64,000 nt of DNA from the NCBI GenBank assembly GCA_018340805.1, contig JACMZG010001913.1, positions 37,723,799-37,787,798 of the forward strand, given 5' to 3'. Below, piece by piece: positions 48,176 through 62,480 of the stretch (its first letter is position 1; the number at the start of each line of letters is the position of its first letter). Below the pieces are notes generated by a model, which was not told where the DNA came from, searched no databases, and saw only the letters and a program-made list of their open reading frames with translations. The stretch is from Microvelia longipes (taxonomy: Eukaryota > Arthropoda > Insecta > Hemiptera > Veliidae). A program made the position numbers and the translations under genes.

Positions 48176-48719
48176 GTATAATTTCTTCTTAGCTAAATAA
48201 TTCACAACACTCTAAAAATGTGCTTCCTTGGTATTTTAAGTTGTATGCGGTGTTAGTACTTTGCTTCACTTTATCTTTTATTCTACACAAACATTCCTTC
48301 AGTGATTTTTATGTAAAGGAAATTCGCAATACGAATTCCAAGTTATAGAACACACATATTGTCTTACTACAGTTTTCAAAAATTCTTTCTTTCTTCAGTA
48401 CTTAATCGCTATGTACTTAATATTTTATATTCTTTAGACAAATTAATAATTTTTTTTTTTAAATATTTATATCACATACATAATACATTAAAAACAAGGC
48501 TACCACCCCGCTATAAAGCTTGCGCTTTGCGCTGCGGAGAGGGAGTTCCTTAACTCTGTACATAGATAGTTTTTAGCACTAGTAACTACTTAATCTAGAC
48601 ATAAACTTAACCTATGTTAGTAATTTCTAGAACTTAACCTATGTTATTATAAATTTAATATAATTCAATGGTTTTTATAATAAATTCATTTATTTGTATT
48701 TTTGTATTATTTATTTGTA

Positions 48720-49054
<335 letters not shown>

Positions 49055-49392
49055 GGTTAGTTATTTTCGAACGGTTGTAAACTAACATAACTCAAAGAGA
49101 TATGTTACTAGAGGGGACATGTCTTATCTCAATACATTGAAGGCTGGAAAGATCTTTTTGAGGCTCTCAGGTGTTCGGTGTAACCTCATTGAAATCTCCA
49201 CTAAAACTCAGTAAAGGTTATAACAAATCAATGGTAGACGGTTTTTCGCACGTTGTTTATGTTTTGGTTCGTAATGCAAACGTTCAGTTTAATAAGTTAC
49301 TGCAATTGTTTTCTGTTTATTTGATTATATTAATTATGAAAGGTGTTTGAATTACTTCGATGTTCAAAATTCAGCCGATAGGTCCTCCCTAG

Positions 49393-49397
<5 letters not shown>

Positions 49398-49475
<78 letters not shown>
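49398..49475. repeat. TA microsatellite
   Basis: About 75 bp of uninterrupted (TA)n. Confidence 0.95.
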
Positions 49476-49477
<2 letters not shown>

Positions 49478-50364
49478 AACTAATTAACACACAAAACTTG
49501 ACCTTAAACAATTAACAATTAAAATAAAAGTTTCAACCTCAATTCATCTGTATCTTAAAAGTTTTAACAAACCTTGTAAATCTGAGTCATATATTATGTT
49601 TTAACAAATTTAAATAAAAGAAGGAAATTATGTAATAAGGAAGCATTTAATCTTATTTAAAAAAAATAAATAAATAATGGAGAAAGAGGAAAAAGAGTCT
49701 TCAGAAAATGATCACACAAACGGAACCTAGAGTAGAGAGTTTATAGAGGATGCTCAATAAAACAACTCATAGGTCTGATAAAGAGCAATTAGGACAGACA
49801 CACTTACAGATAGAAGGGAAAGGATGCTTGTAATATTGTTTGGTAGCATCTGCATTACTTCAGATATTAGCAAATGTCATACGTTTCGGAATCAATAAAC
49901 AATAGCGACACATTAGGGCCATCTGTGCACTAATTGTGCCATTACACACTATGAACTTGAAGACGTAAAAGTTCTTAAAACAATTAAACGCTATGAGCTT
50001 GAAGACGTGAATATTCTATAGAGCAATTATACACTATGAACTTGAAAACGTAAGTAGTACTAATTTGGGGGGGGGGGGTGGTAGTAACTACCAGGCAAGT
50101 AGGCCACGTAGTTGGGCCCTCTTTGGTAGCTCCCTAAGATAGTGTTCTACTCCTTTTAATTTCAAGTATAGCTATATTTCATCTAATCTAGTCAGAAGAG
50201 CCGTGAATTTTTATGGTTCCTATCATGATTTTTTAAGCAATCATATTTTCACTAACTCATATAGTCTAGTGAAAACTAGGAACAACACGTGCCCTCGCTA
50301 TTAAACCAAACCTCCATACACTTTAATCTGCAAGGCAGACACACTATAATATTATAATGAATGT

Positions 50365-50600
50365 ATGTACTATGAGGGTCCTAAATTTTGCTTATACCTA
50401 GTTTAATTTAGGGTAAGGGATCTTCAAAGAGTACCTGACAACGCACAGGCTCGAGACCACTGCCCAAGGACGTGGCACGCAGAATTTTTATCCTACTTAT
50501 AAAATCCTTAAGGCCCGTGCTGGGATTGAACCCATGACTAAAGTCCATTCATTCTGTGTATTGGACGCGTACCTTAACCACTACACCACGGGTGACACCA
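50365..50600 (-). mobile_element. tRNA-derived SINE
   Basis: The minus-strand head (50600 down to about 50512) reads CCCGTGGTGTAGTGGTTAAG, an A box, and TGGGTTCAATCCCA, a B box with T-stem, spaced as in a tRNA. The acceptor halves CCCGTG and CACGGG pair. The anticodon arm has GTCC/GGAC but a 16-base loop, so it is a tRNA relic, not a working tRNA. An unrelated body continues to about 50365. Confidence 0.75.
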
Positions 50601-50719
50601 AGGCTTAGACATTTATATGATATGATTTATGTAGCCAGTATCATTCCATTTCGTGATTGCGTTTAAACGTTTTGGTGAGACAAAGAAACGTCAAGGAATT
50701 CGACATATATAATATAATA

Positions 50720-50724
<5 letters not shown>

Positions 50725-50780
<56 letters not shown>

Positions 50781-50815
50781 ATATAATATATATATTATAT
50801 ATATATATACACATA
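50725..50815. repeat. TA microsatellite
   Basis: About 90 bp of (TA)n with AATATA interruptions. Confidence 0.95.
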
Positions 50816-51267
50816 TAATACTTTCAGAAAACACACCTTTCCTTCATGACCCCACCTTACAAACTATAATATTCCTTTTAGAAATTCGCTAAAAAACAAG
50901 AAGCCTATGCGAAATCCCAGCTCGCGGTCGTTTAGACCTGGAGTTACATATGGAAGTATTACAAATAAAACAATATAATCCACCTTGGAGTAAGGAGGAT
51001 GGTTTGGTAAGGTGGATAAAGCTTTGTTTTGCCAAAGGTGGCGAAAAGGAGTGGCCAGACAGGACAGTAGTATTCCTAGTTGAAGCGCCATAGGCGCTAG
51101 GCTAGGCCGGGAGTTTTACTGCCTTCGTTTCTGTACAGGCGGTTTCTGTAAATAATTTTATAACCTGTTTGTTATTAATTGTCCTTTAAATTGTCTTATT
51201 TGACTTGAGTTGACATATATTTTTATTCTGTCATGTCCTGTCATTCCTATCTCACTCAAGGTCAGTG

Positions 51268-51745
51268 ACTATAGATACTTAAACAGTAAGGCTGTCGACT
51301 CAATGGTGAGAAAATTTGGATTCCGGTCCACACTAGCGCTGCGGGGGACCTACCTTTAAATTGAGTGGTAGTGGCTTAATTTCCCGCTTTTTGCCCACAG
51401 TCAGTTTGAAATTAAATTTATATTCTTTGTTTTGTCATACTTCTAACTAGCCGTACCGCTTAACACGGCTTTCGTCGTCTTTAAACTTACACAGAACGCT
51501 TCTGATTTTTTTTAAGTTTTTCATTCAAGTAATTTATAAATTTAATTGATTCAATCAGGTAATAATGTAATAGTGGCTAAAAGTTACATGTGCTAGAAAA
51601 TAGATTTTGACATTTAATGCAGCCTGTATTTTAATTATATCGGCAAGATGCTGCACACATGTGATTAAATATAATTACCTGATAAAGTCGACTAAATCAA
51701 TAAATTAATTAAATGAAATTGGCACTTACCTGCCATCGTTAAGGC
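51268..51745 (+). repeat. Dispersed repeat, copy B
   Basis: Matches 21690-22150 block by block: GACTATAGATACTTAAACAG, AAATTTGGATTCCGG, GGCTTAATTTCCCGC, CTTCTAACTAGCCG and ATTGATTCAATCAGGTAAT. About 80% alike by eye. Confidence 0.8.
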
Positions 51746-53768
51746 GTGGTCGAATATCCACGGCCTTCTAGATCCATCTAGGCATTGGATCACCAACAAA
51801 CTTTTTTTTTTATCATTGACGCTTACGGGAGTTAACCAGCCCTGCTCAAGGTGTAGCAGTCAGGGAAAAACAAGTGACTCTAATAGTTCTTTGACGTGAA
51901 GTCAAATAGCAGTTGTATAAGTTATTATAAATTATTAATAAATATCTCAGTCTAAAGACTATCAACCTTATTTTTATTAACTGCAGCAGTATATTTTTCA
52001 ACATAACTCTGTTAATGATGTGTGGAACACCGCCCCCTCTGGGACTTCCCCCACCTCCTACAAGTTCTGGTTGGGTACGGGCCTGTACGCGTAGTCTGTT
52101 TCCTTGGTCATAATCATCTCTCTCTCCTGTTTACTACAAATAATACTAAATTCCAATTTTACAACATTAAAACAATCTTCATTTTTAACTTTGATTGTTA
52201 TAGTTTAAACAATTATGCAACAATACAACGGGAACAAACATTGTTAATCTCTCTACTTTGTTATTACAAAAAGATTACTTGCAAAACGAGATAATACTAG
52301 AAAGATGTACTAGATAAATATTTCTAGATTCGTGAGAACGAGGTCCAGACTAGTTTCACAAAACTCAGGGAACCAAGAGATTATTTTTTGCATGTTTTTA
52401 TTACTTAAGGACGTATCTTTCCAGAATCACTTAAGAATGCACGTTATTACGAAATGGACAGAATTAATTAAAGATGCAGTTCGTTAAAAAGAAAAGAAAA
52501 CATCAGGTACAGCCACACATCAGGTAGAGTTAGATTTTTAGAGGACTAAAAACTGAAAATTTTGAACTGAAGGATTGCACTAATGTCACTTTGTGCAGTT
52601 AACTTTTGATCAAATATTGCCAAGTTTGATTATATTAAAATATTGTAAGCGAATTTTCATAAAGAAAATAAGCCTATGAAGTTGCAAGTAAAAGAGTGAA
52701 TGGGGAGAGGGTGGACTCAAAGCTGATTGAATTTATAAGGTGATTGGAGGGTTTTTATGAATGAAATCATTTTTTGTCCATGTTAGATTATAATGCGGCA
52801 TTGATGTCATGGCAGGAATAAATATAGAATGTTCAATGTTGACCGTCTACACGGATTTTTGCACGTCATTGAAGTCATTCATTGCACGTCATTTATAAGG
52901 AAGTCAGGTTCCCCGAATGCGCTTGGTTTGTTAATATCAAATTAAATCACTTTATGAATTTCTAACATGTTAGGTTAACTCATTTTTTCATCATTTAAAA
53001 AATATTTATTTGAAAAATCTGTCAAGAAATTTTTTTTAATAGTCTGTTTGTGACAACAGACTATGCTGGAATAAAGATTATACATAAAGCAAGTGTTTAA
53101 AATTTTTAACGAAGTTTTAACTTCTTGGTCGGACTTTCAAAACCTGGAATAAGCCCCAATAACCGTAGAATTATTTTAAAGGAAAAGGCAGTTTGCGAAA
53201 GACAAATAAAGCTGACTAAACAAGGGAAGAGACTACGCAACATATAATTTACAGGAACCTCTCATAATTGACAGGAAGCAGCTAAATCTGTTTCAATGCC
53301 AAGGCTTTAAAAGGGGAGAATCTGCACGCGGCAAGACTAATTTAGACCAATTGATGACTTTAAAGAAGAGGGTTACAATATTCAAGGGTTAGGGTGGTTA
53401 GGAGTTTAAAGGGGTACGCAGATTTACAGTAATCAGGTCATTAAGTTTTGTCAACAAATAAATTTATATAATCCCTTTCTCAACAACTGTTTTGATGCTT
53501 AAGCACGCGTATGGGAAGGAAGATCATGTTCAGTCCCCAAATTATCCCTGAGATTTTTAGATAAAAAAATTGTTAAATGTAACATAGACTTAAATAATGA
53601 ATACAATTAACAAAGATAAAACTAAGAAACACCAAACGAGATTTATGTCACATAATTATTTCAGTTGACAGAATGCATATATATTATTATTACATATGTT
53701 AGAGCCTCTAGAGGAAGGTAAGCATACAATACTAGTGGAATTCTAATAGCAACTCAAACCCTCTAGAG

Positions 53769-54444
53769 CAGGCCTGGGCAAACTTTTCTAGCAAAGGGCC
53801 GCTTAGTCTTTTTACAGCCTGTCGCGGGCCGCATTCCTTAAATTTTAAAGTATGCTAAACCCGCAACAAATTGCACTTACGCTGGTGTTTTACTAAAGTC
53901 AAATTTATTCTCAAAGAATAAGGATTGGTGAACTTAAGCACTAAACGCTAAAAACAAAACGGAGTATCTTCGTCAGATCTTGAAACATAACTAAAGACAA
54001 ATTTTAATATAATACTAAATGTAAAAATAATTTTAAAAAGTATTCCTATGAAATAAAAGATCAAAGGAATTGTATTTTATCAACTCCTTTTCGGCGATTC
54101 ACAGGAGGCAAAATTGCTTTTTTTTATCTTATTATTGTGAAAATAAAAATTCGTTAAAATAATTAGAATTCGCCAAATCCGACAATGAGAATTGATATGA
54201 AAGGCGGCCGCTTTTTATGTAATTGTTTCTTATCTTACTAGTTTTTGCTTCTCCAAATTTTAAAGTTTTCATAACTTTTCATAACAATTTTGAATTAAAC
54301 AATTTATTTGCTTATATACCTGATATTTTATTTTTATTTTTAATTTATTTTATCTTTTTCCAAACATTTAATTTTGCCCGCGGGCCACATAAAAATGCTC
54401 CGCGGGCCGCATGTGGCCCGCGGGCCGTAGTTTGCCCAGGCCTG
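53769..54444. mobile_element. Non-autonomous hAT element
   Basis: The ends are CAGGCCTGGGCAAAC and GTTTGCCCAGGCCTG, with subterminal GGGCCGC / GCGGCCC-type blocks. The 8-bp flanks CTCTAGAG (53761-53768) and CTCTAGCA (54445-54452) agree at 6 of 8 positions, as expected for an old hAT target-site duplication. 676 bp, AT-rich middle, no transposase. Confidence 0.85.
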
Positions 54445-56149
54445 CTCTAGCAGCATTAATAAATTGTCAATTAATTTCTTTCATATGTTGTCTTACTTTT
54501 ATTTTCGCCCTTAAGTACAACCATGTAAACTACCTTGATTGACATTGCAACAAAGGCAAACTTAAGAAGGAGCTTGGGGGGGGGGCAAGTTCCCCAATTA
54601 AAAGTGTAAGTCAAATTTTTTGTCCACCAAGATTCAACTTGTTTTTTTATTTTTTAATTCAACTGAGATTCTATCGGTTGGTTGGATTTAGATATTACGG
54701 TGGTTGGTAAAAAAGGAGGAGAAAAGAAAATAAGTCTCGTTTGGTAAGTGAAAAGGTATTATCATTGATGACACCACTGATCGCCTCAACGGAGAGGTAA
54801 GTGAAATTAGTTAAGTCCCAAAGTTCCCGCTGATTTTGCAGGGGAAGAGCCTAGAGGGAATCAGGTCCCAAAATTAACGCCTCTACAATCCACCATGGAA
54901 TTAAAGACAGAGATGAAATCTATCGCTTGACGTAAGTCCACTCACCGGGGAGCTAGAGTTGAATAAAAAGACAAGCCGATTGAAAGACAAGTCTTAATAG
55001 AGACTAACTTCCTATTTTTAGGTAATTCAAGCTGCTACATTTCCTGCTGTTATCAAAGTAGTTTTAGCCAATTTCCTTAGGGAATAAAAGGCGTCATGGC
55101 GGAAGTCGAATTTTAATAATGAATAAATTAATAATAAAATAACATCTGCATTAAAAAATAATAAGCTTGCACTAGAGTAGAATACATATGTACCAAGAAC
55201 CAACGCATTGTAAGATTCTAATGAATTTTCCATTCATTACAAATATTTAGATATTTTTTTATACTATAGTCATTTTAAATTCCTATTTACACTTTTTTGC
55301 TTTCCGTCTTTCAGTTGTGAGTAATTTTCTATTTGAAGCAAATTTCCATCAAAACATGTATTCTTGAGTTTGTTCAGAAAATGAGTTTCATAATTTAGTA
55401 AGTTCATTCAATCTTCAATGGTAGCTCGTCATTGGTAGGGAAGTAAAGCACCATCATTATCAATTTGAAAAGACAAAACTTTAATGATCGACTGGCTCTT
55501 TCCATAAGGGTTTTCTAAATACTTAGTATCAAATTCCTACGTAGGACATTGACCAGTGTGGAGCTTTTTAACTTCTTCAAAAGTCTAAATCAACTGAAGG
55601 CCCTCAGAGTCCTCAGGGTAGAGAAATAATGACCACAGTTGAGTAGATTTAACAGCAAGTGAAGCAATAATAACAATTGTAACTGGATTGTTGTTGTTTT
55701 GCGATCTCTAGAGAAGAGTGAGCATGTAATACTAGTGGAATACTAATAGCAACTTCTAGCCTCCAGCAGAATTAACAAATTGTCAAATATAAGAATAAGA
55801 AAGAAAGCAAACCAATACAAACGAGCCCAGCTTCCTTGTCCGGTTCTTTGTGTTGGTTCGTTAATAATGAACAAAAGAATTAAACAATTGTAAAGAATAG
55901 AAACCATAATAAAAGTAGATCTCATTAATAAGTTATTGAAAAGAGAGAAACTGGAATCAGTCATAGATTAATTAATGAACATTGGATTTATCGCTAAAAA
56001 GAAGGACTGCTTTCAATTATTTTTCCAGGTGAAAAATACGCAATATTCTTTGTGTTATGATTTGGAAATCGCAGTCTTTTGCTTTGTAGGCCACAAAGAA
56101 TTGGATGGCAAGAAAATGATTTAGGTGGAAAAAGAGTGATAGTAGTGAA

Positions 56150-56545
56150 AAACCGAAGCTATAGAGATAGTAGTGATAGCAATAAGAGAAAGCGATAGAT
56201 CGCCAAGCATGTAGGCCACACGAAGACAAAGCTATAGTGATACCAATAAGAGGAGGCGATAGATCACTAAGTATGTAGGCCACACAAATACGAAGCTATA
56301 GTGATAGCAATAAGAGGAGGCGATAAATCACTAAGTATGTAGGCCACACGAAGACGAAGCTATAGTGATAGCAATAAGAGGAGGCGATAGATCACTAAGT
56401 ATGTAGGCCACACGAAGACGAAGCTATAGTGATAGCAATAAGAGGAGGCGATAGATCACTAAGTATGTAGGCCACACGAAGAAGAAGCTACAGTGATAGT
56501 AGTGATAGCAATAAAAGGATGTGATAGATCACCTAGTATGTAGGC
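56150..56545 (+). repeat. Minisatellite, about 63-bp unit, 6 copies
   Basis: The unit has GAAGCTATAGTGATAGCAAT, AAGAGGAGGCGATAGATCAC and TAAGTATGTAGGCCACACG. The first and last copies are diverged. The minus-strand frame 56017-56283 overlaps it and is not a gene. Confidence 0.9.
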
Positions 56546-58239
56546 CCATGAGCGTCTGCAGGTTTTTTTAACAGGAGGGGGGGGAAGCCTTCCATAATCA
56601 ATAATGTACTGCAGGTTTAGTGTGCAGCATCTTTTGACAGAAGTGAAAGATAGGAGTTCAGTAAACCACAGGATTGAAGATTTGCCAAACTAAATGCATG
56701 TACTGACAATCAAATGTAATTTAGCAATCAATATGTGAGTGATGTGAGCCTTTTTTCTGACATTCACTCATAATTTTATAGCAATCTCGAGCCCAATTAA
56801 CAATTTTGCAAGCTTCTTTTTCGACATTTACAGCAACTGTAAAGTTGATGTTTTTCGACATCTAGCAAGCAAACTGAGCACTTTATCTACCTAAAATTAT
56901 ATTTTAACAATTTTGCGAGTGACCCGAGCCATGGGGTCAGAAAAGCTCCTTAATGCGTCATTCCCTTTATTCAAGATCCTTGCCTAATTATGATAGGATA
57001 AAGCTTGTAAAACTTTTTCGAAATAAAGAATTATTATTATTATTTAAATATAATTATTTAATAATTATATTTAAATTATTATTAATTTATTATTTAATTA
57101 ATATAAATAAAATAATATAAAGCAGACATTATTATTAAAAAAAAAAAAAAAAAATATTATAAAAGAAACAAAACAAAATTACAGTAAATATAATAGTAGA
57201 ACGTTTAAAATACAATTTAATTGGAAAGCTAAAAATAATTGATTTAAAATAACCTCAACTCACTCTCGGAGGAGGTTTCAATGAGGTTACACAGAGCCCC
57301 TGAGAGCCCCGAAAACAAGTTTCTCAATGTAATTAAATGGGCTAGACTACCTCTATTAATATATCTCTATGCCTTGAATAGGTTAACAACAGAATTCATG
57401 GTTAGTTCAAGTAATGAGCTAAAGTAATGGTAGATAGGCAGTTGGAATAATATTTTCTTTTACAGTTATACATACAGCTCTAAAGCAGACAAGTCAATAA
57501 TGGCTTAGTAAAGTAGTTGATAAAACTTAAAAAAGGTACATAAAAAGGTTGTTTTGGCATAAGGTTCAAAGGCCTTGAGTTCAATCTTCCTAGAGGGAGT
57601 TTTCACATCTGCTAGTGGAGAAGTATTCTCAGCCGGATAGACCAGCTGGTGGCGCGACGTCAGTCATACACATAATGGCACCGTTTTAATAAACAACTTA
57701 TATGGACAAAAAACAAGAAATACTACATAAAGCGAATCATGTGTTCAAATAGTAACCATATGTTATTTGAACACTACCACAATGTTTTAATAAAATTAAA
57801 AAACAAATTTAATAAACAACAAATAAAAATAATAAACAACGAATTTAATAAAAGTAGCTTCTTCGTGATAACAAAAATAATATTAGCACTTCTTTTCCAG
57901 ATTATAATAACAAATTCATTTTCATCTCAACGAAAGAATATCTATCATAAAGTAAAATGTTTTATAGACTTTCAAAACTAATTTATATTATACTAAAACT
58001 TTGCTTGATAAAAATTCGCTGATAAAATTTAGGAACAATCAACAAAAAATATAATATATAACCTAGAAATTAAGGAAAGATTTAAGCCTTTCCGATAAGA
58101 ATATATCGGAAAGGCTTATACGAGAATATAAGAATAACACTCATATAAAAGAATATGAGTAATAATAAAAAATATTTTACAAAAAAAAAGATTCACACAT
58201 CATCCAAAAATATTTCGAGTTCATTTTATAAAAATCGGG

Positions 58240-58790
58240 TACGGTACCTTGGAACTTTTCCTCGGTACCGTCACATCGGATTCGCTTCGCACGTCTTCAT
58301 AAATACAATTGGCCAAATTTAAACTCCAACATGTTTCCGGACTCGTTCGCTCGACCTTAGATAGTAAATGGATCCGTCATACTCAGCGGTCATCCATACA
58401 GCACTGACAACGCTCAATGCTACTTTTATGATACAACAAAAATCATATATGAATAAACTTGTCGCATTAAAATGAGACTTTGTGTGCTTATTTATTAAGT
58501 AAAGGTATACACTTTTACTAAATTTCAACTCAATTAAATCATTTTTTGATTTTTTACATTTTTAAAAAAAAAACGTACATAAGTAATTCCATAAAAAATA
58601 AACTAATGCTGATAATGGAATGAAACTTGACACGTAGGTTAGTTTTATGCATAGCTACATGGGTGCTTAATTTTAATTGGATCGCATAATTTTTTCGCGT
58701 ATTTTTTCAAAATTATCGCTGAGTCATTATTGTGGGTTAATGACGTCATAAAAAATATTTTCCGATTGATTTTTCTACGAAGTTTCTCTT
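58240..58790 (-). repeat. Dispersed 5S-like repeat, copy 3
   Basis: Minus strand: TGACGTCATTAACCC (58735-58750), then the 5S-like block at 58410-58366 (GAGCGTTGTCAGTGCTGTAT, then GGATGACCGCTGAG), then CGAGCGAACGAGTCC and GTTCCAAGGTACCGTACCCG. Same order as 30390-31056, extended further at this end and truncated at the other. Confidence 0.65.
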
Positions 58791-59350
58791 AGAAAAATAA
58801 CTCCTAAAGTTATTGCAATCTTATTATATAAGTTGATCAGTTCTTTTGTAACTGGCCAATAAATAAGGGTAGTACTATCAATCTTGATTATAATAAAATT
58901 TCAGGATGATTTTATTGTTTGAAAATTCACAAGAAGGCAAATAATAAAGCACATCCGTATCCTAAATTAGCGAATGTAATAACCATAACAAGTAATAAAT
59001 AACAAAATAATTTATTTATTGATTTATTTAAACTTGCGAAATAAAGACAAAAGTCTCGTCTTCCATTCCGCCAGCACTCAAACATTACAATTGATTCATA
59101 GTACAATATAACTTACATTAAACAAATTTAAAACATGCGGCTCTTATAACTGAGCAAATAACGAATCAAAAAATCATAACAAAAATATAATAAAACATGC
59201 TAATTAAAAATTAAATTGACATTTTAAATAAACTTTATAAATTAAAAATAATTAATAAACTATTAATAGAGAATTCGAAATTATGAAATGGATTAAACTT
59301 CACTGCCAATATTTATGAAATTAAAAAAGGATAACTGCAAAAAATAGGAA

Positions 59351-59570
<220 letters not shown>

Positions 59571-60560
59571 CATACTGTAATAATGTAAAACTATTTGAAC
59601 ATATTAACCAAACAAGCATTATAAATCAAAAATAATTACTTCATTACAAAGATCATTTAAAGTTATGCAACGTTAAAAAATATTGATCTTAAATCGTGTT
59701 GTCGCAATAAATTATCGTATTTTAGGAAAAAAGAAAAAGTTATTTTTGTTTGCAATTTGTATTGTTTTTAGAAACCTAATACAGCACGTTTCCTTGATTT
59801 ATATTATTAGGATTATTATGTATGATTATTTAAACTATGGGTAACAAATCTGATGTTATCATATAGAAGAGAATAATTACGCTGTGCCCTTAAATATTCA
59901 AAGTGAAAGGATCAGGAGGTCTTTGACCTGCAAATGTTTGTAGGTCCTTATTTGTATCCTTATTTCCTTTTTAGTAAACTTGAACTTTTGTAACAAAATT
60001 CGAATTGAAGAGGTTTAAGTAACTGTAAATTTGACAATCTTTAAACAGAAAAATTTAACCATTTTTACTGTGGAGAGACACCTAGAAATGCTATGGAACG
60101 TCTGTTTCATCATTCGAGACTATAGATAATTCAACCAAGAAGTATATCGTAATATAGGAAGAGGAACACAGCAGATTAGGGGTTTACAGACGGGCTTTAC
60201 CCTAGTCTCCTGGCATTACCCTGATTCTATACATCGTATGGTACAGACCTAGTACCTAGTGTACCAGGTGTAAACTACCTAGTGATACTTACTTGAACTA
60301 CATCACAGTTCATGTACCTTAGTATAAGAGAGAAAAAAATACATACAAAATAATATTAAAATACGATATAAAAATACGTTCTAAATAAGATTAAAAAACG
60401 ATTAAAAAATACGCTCAAAATACAAATAAACATTTACTAAAAATACGATTAAAATACACACAAAATACGAATAAAAAATTGCTAAACATATTATTAATAA
60501 TTAACACTTAAAAACAATTAAAAATACGCTCATAATACAATTAAATTATTATGGCGCGGT

Positions 60561-61149
60561 GGTCCGCATGTCGGGCGAATTTCCTTTGGATGCGTGTTTC
60601 CGTGGTTCCTGCCTGGTTGGAATGATAAGTTTTGCATTATATAAGTTTACCAACTACTAAATAAATAATTCCAGTGTGGTGGTCCGCTATCGGGCGAATT
60701 TCATTTAGAATGCGTATTTCCGTGCTAAACAACCCATTTCTTGCTTTAGGTCCTGGTTCATGCTTTAGAACCTAAGCAGTTCCTCAATAGTCAAGCACTG
60801 CTCGTAACTCATTTAGTCAGTATTTTTCAAAGAAAATGCGGATAATTATCCAGTTGGTTATACAAAACTATGCCTCTAAAATTAGAAGTACGTACTATTA
60901 TTTGCACTAGTTAAAAGCTTAGTTACTTATCGTTAAGCTTAGTCAGTTATCTTTAAAGGTTTTAGCGCATTTCCTTCGAAAAATATAACTTATTGTAAAT
61001 CGGCTTTACAATAAGTAAGAACTTATAACTTATTATAAATTATAATATTATTGTCGGCCCAAAAAACATTGAAAACGTCTTCCCACTCGAAATGTGTGTT
61101 AAAGCACGGAAACACGCATGCCAAAGGAAATTCGCCTGACATGCGGACC
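60561..61149. mobile_element. Inverted pair of GGTCCGCATGTC modules
   Basis: GGTCCGCATGTCGGGCGAAT plus TTCC and GCGTGTTTCCGTG at 60561-60615 is mirrored by CACGGAAACACGCATGCC and GGAAATTCGCCTGACATGCG at 61106-61149. Direct copies are at 60678-60725 and 62370-62413. Confidence 0.7.
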
Positions 61150-61389
61150 CCTTTCACCCTTCTATACATGGATTGTATAGAAGGATAAAATATTTTTAAG
61201 TATAAGAGTAGTCAGAGACTACTCTAGAGTTCCAAGGACTACGTGGTAGAGTTTTAGTAGCGCGATCTGTTGGATAAGAGGAATCACTAACTGTCTACCC
61301 TGTAGCCATCTATGGTTGCTTGTGTGTACTACACATTATCATTCCCCGTATTTTGACGTTACAGTGCTCCTTTTCTAATACTATACTCC

Positions 61390-61880
61390 TTGATTCAACA
61401 TAATGTCATGTCTCACACTGTTTCGTTACGCTTAATTCGATATTTTAGATGACCCAACATAAAGTCATGCCTCACTCTGTTACGTTACGTCTAATTCGAT
61501 ATTTTAGATAACTCAACATAATGTCATGTCTCACTCTATTTCTTACGTCTAATTCGATATTGTAGATAACTCAACATAATGTCATGTCTCACTCTATTTC
61601 GTTACATCTAATTCGATATTTTAGATGACCCAACATAATGTCATGTCTCACTCTGTTTCGTTACGTCTAATTCGATATTTTAGATGACTAACATAATGTC
61701 ATGTCTCACTCTGTTTCGTTACATCTAATTCGATATTTTAGATGACCCAACATAATGTCATGTCTCACTCTGTTTCGTTACGTCTAATTCGATATTTTAG
61801 ATGACTAACATAATGTCATTTCTCACTCTATTTCTTACGTCTAATTCGATATTTTAGATGACCCAACGTAATGCCATGTC
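61390..61880 (+). repeat. Minisatellite, about 60-bp unit, 8 copies
   Basis: The unit has AACATAATGTCATGTCTCAC, TCTGTTTCGTTACGTCTAAT and TCGATATTTTAGATGACCC. The central words ATGTCATGTC, CACTCTGTTTCGTTACG are those of the foldback element at 1021-1395. Confidence 0.92.
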
Positions 61881-62359
61881 TCACTCAAATTCGTTACGTC
61901 TCATTCATCAATTATGACGAATGTTGGAGAAATTTCTAGATTTATGTTTTCAAAAACTCGGGAGTATCAAATGATTTAGATACATTTATAATAAAAGAAA
62001 CTAGAAAAAACGTAAAAACCTTTTAAGTCTAAACTCTTTGAATACACTAGATATTCTTCATTTATCCAAGTTCAAATTTATTTTATATCAATGGTGATTT
62101 TTTAAGGTTGACTACTAACAACTAACACATTTTTGTTTAAATAAGTATTTGTTTAGTACTTAACTGTCGAACTGAAACAGGGAAGTTAGGAAAACAATAG
62201 TCAAAATTAATTATTAAGCTTTGGGCTAGTGAACTTGAGACATAAAAGTATGACGGGACTTTACCCAGGATGTCAATCTAATTGTAAATTCTAAGCATGA
62301 AGTATGATGCCTACATCCTGGCCATCTTATAAAATCGATTATATAGTAACTTCAAAAAA

Positions 62360-62480
62360 TTGGCGCGGCGGTCCGCATGTCCGGCGAATTTCCTTCGGAA
62401 TGCGTGTTTCCATGCTTCGTTCCGGTTTATGCTTTACAACTTGAGCAGTTACTCAATTATTAAGCACTACTCGTAACCAA
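62360..62480 (+). repeat. GGTCCGCATGTC module, separate copy
   Basis: GGCGGTCCGCATGTCCGGCG then TTTCCTTCGGAATGCGTGTT and a tail with TTGAGCAGTTACTCAATTAT, shared with 60760-60800. Confidence 0.75.

Larger units (their letters stand above)
60073..61935. mobile_element. Foldback family copy expanded by an internal minisatellite
   Basis: The left part GAGAGACACCTAGAAATG (60073 on) with GGAACGTCTGTTTCATCATT matches the 1021-1395 foldback. The far end near 61910-61945 (TCATCAATTATGACGAATGT, TTTCTAGAT) resembles its interior and right arm. Between them lie two GGTCCGCATGTC modules and the 61390-61880 array. The boundaries are uncertain and more than one insertion may be involved. Confidence 0.4.
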
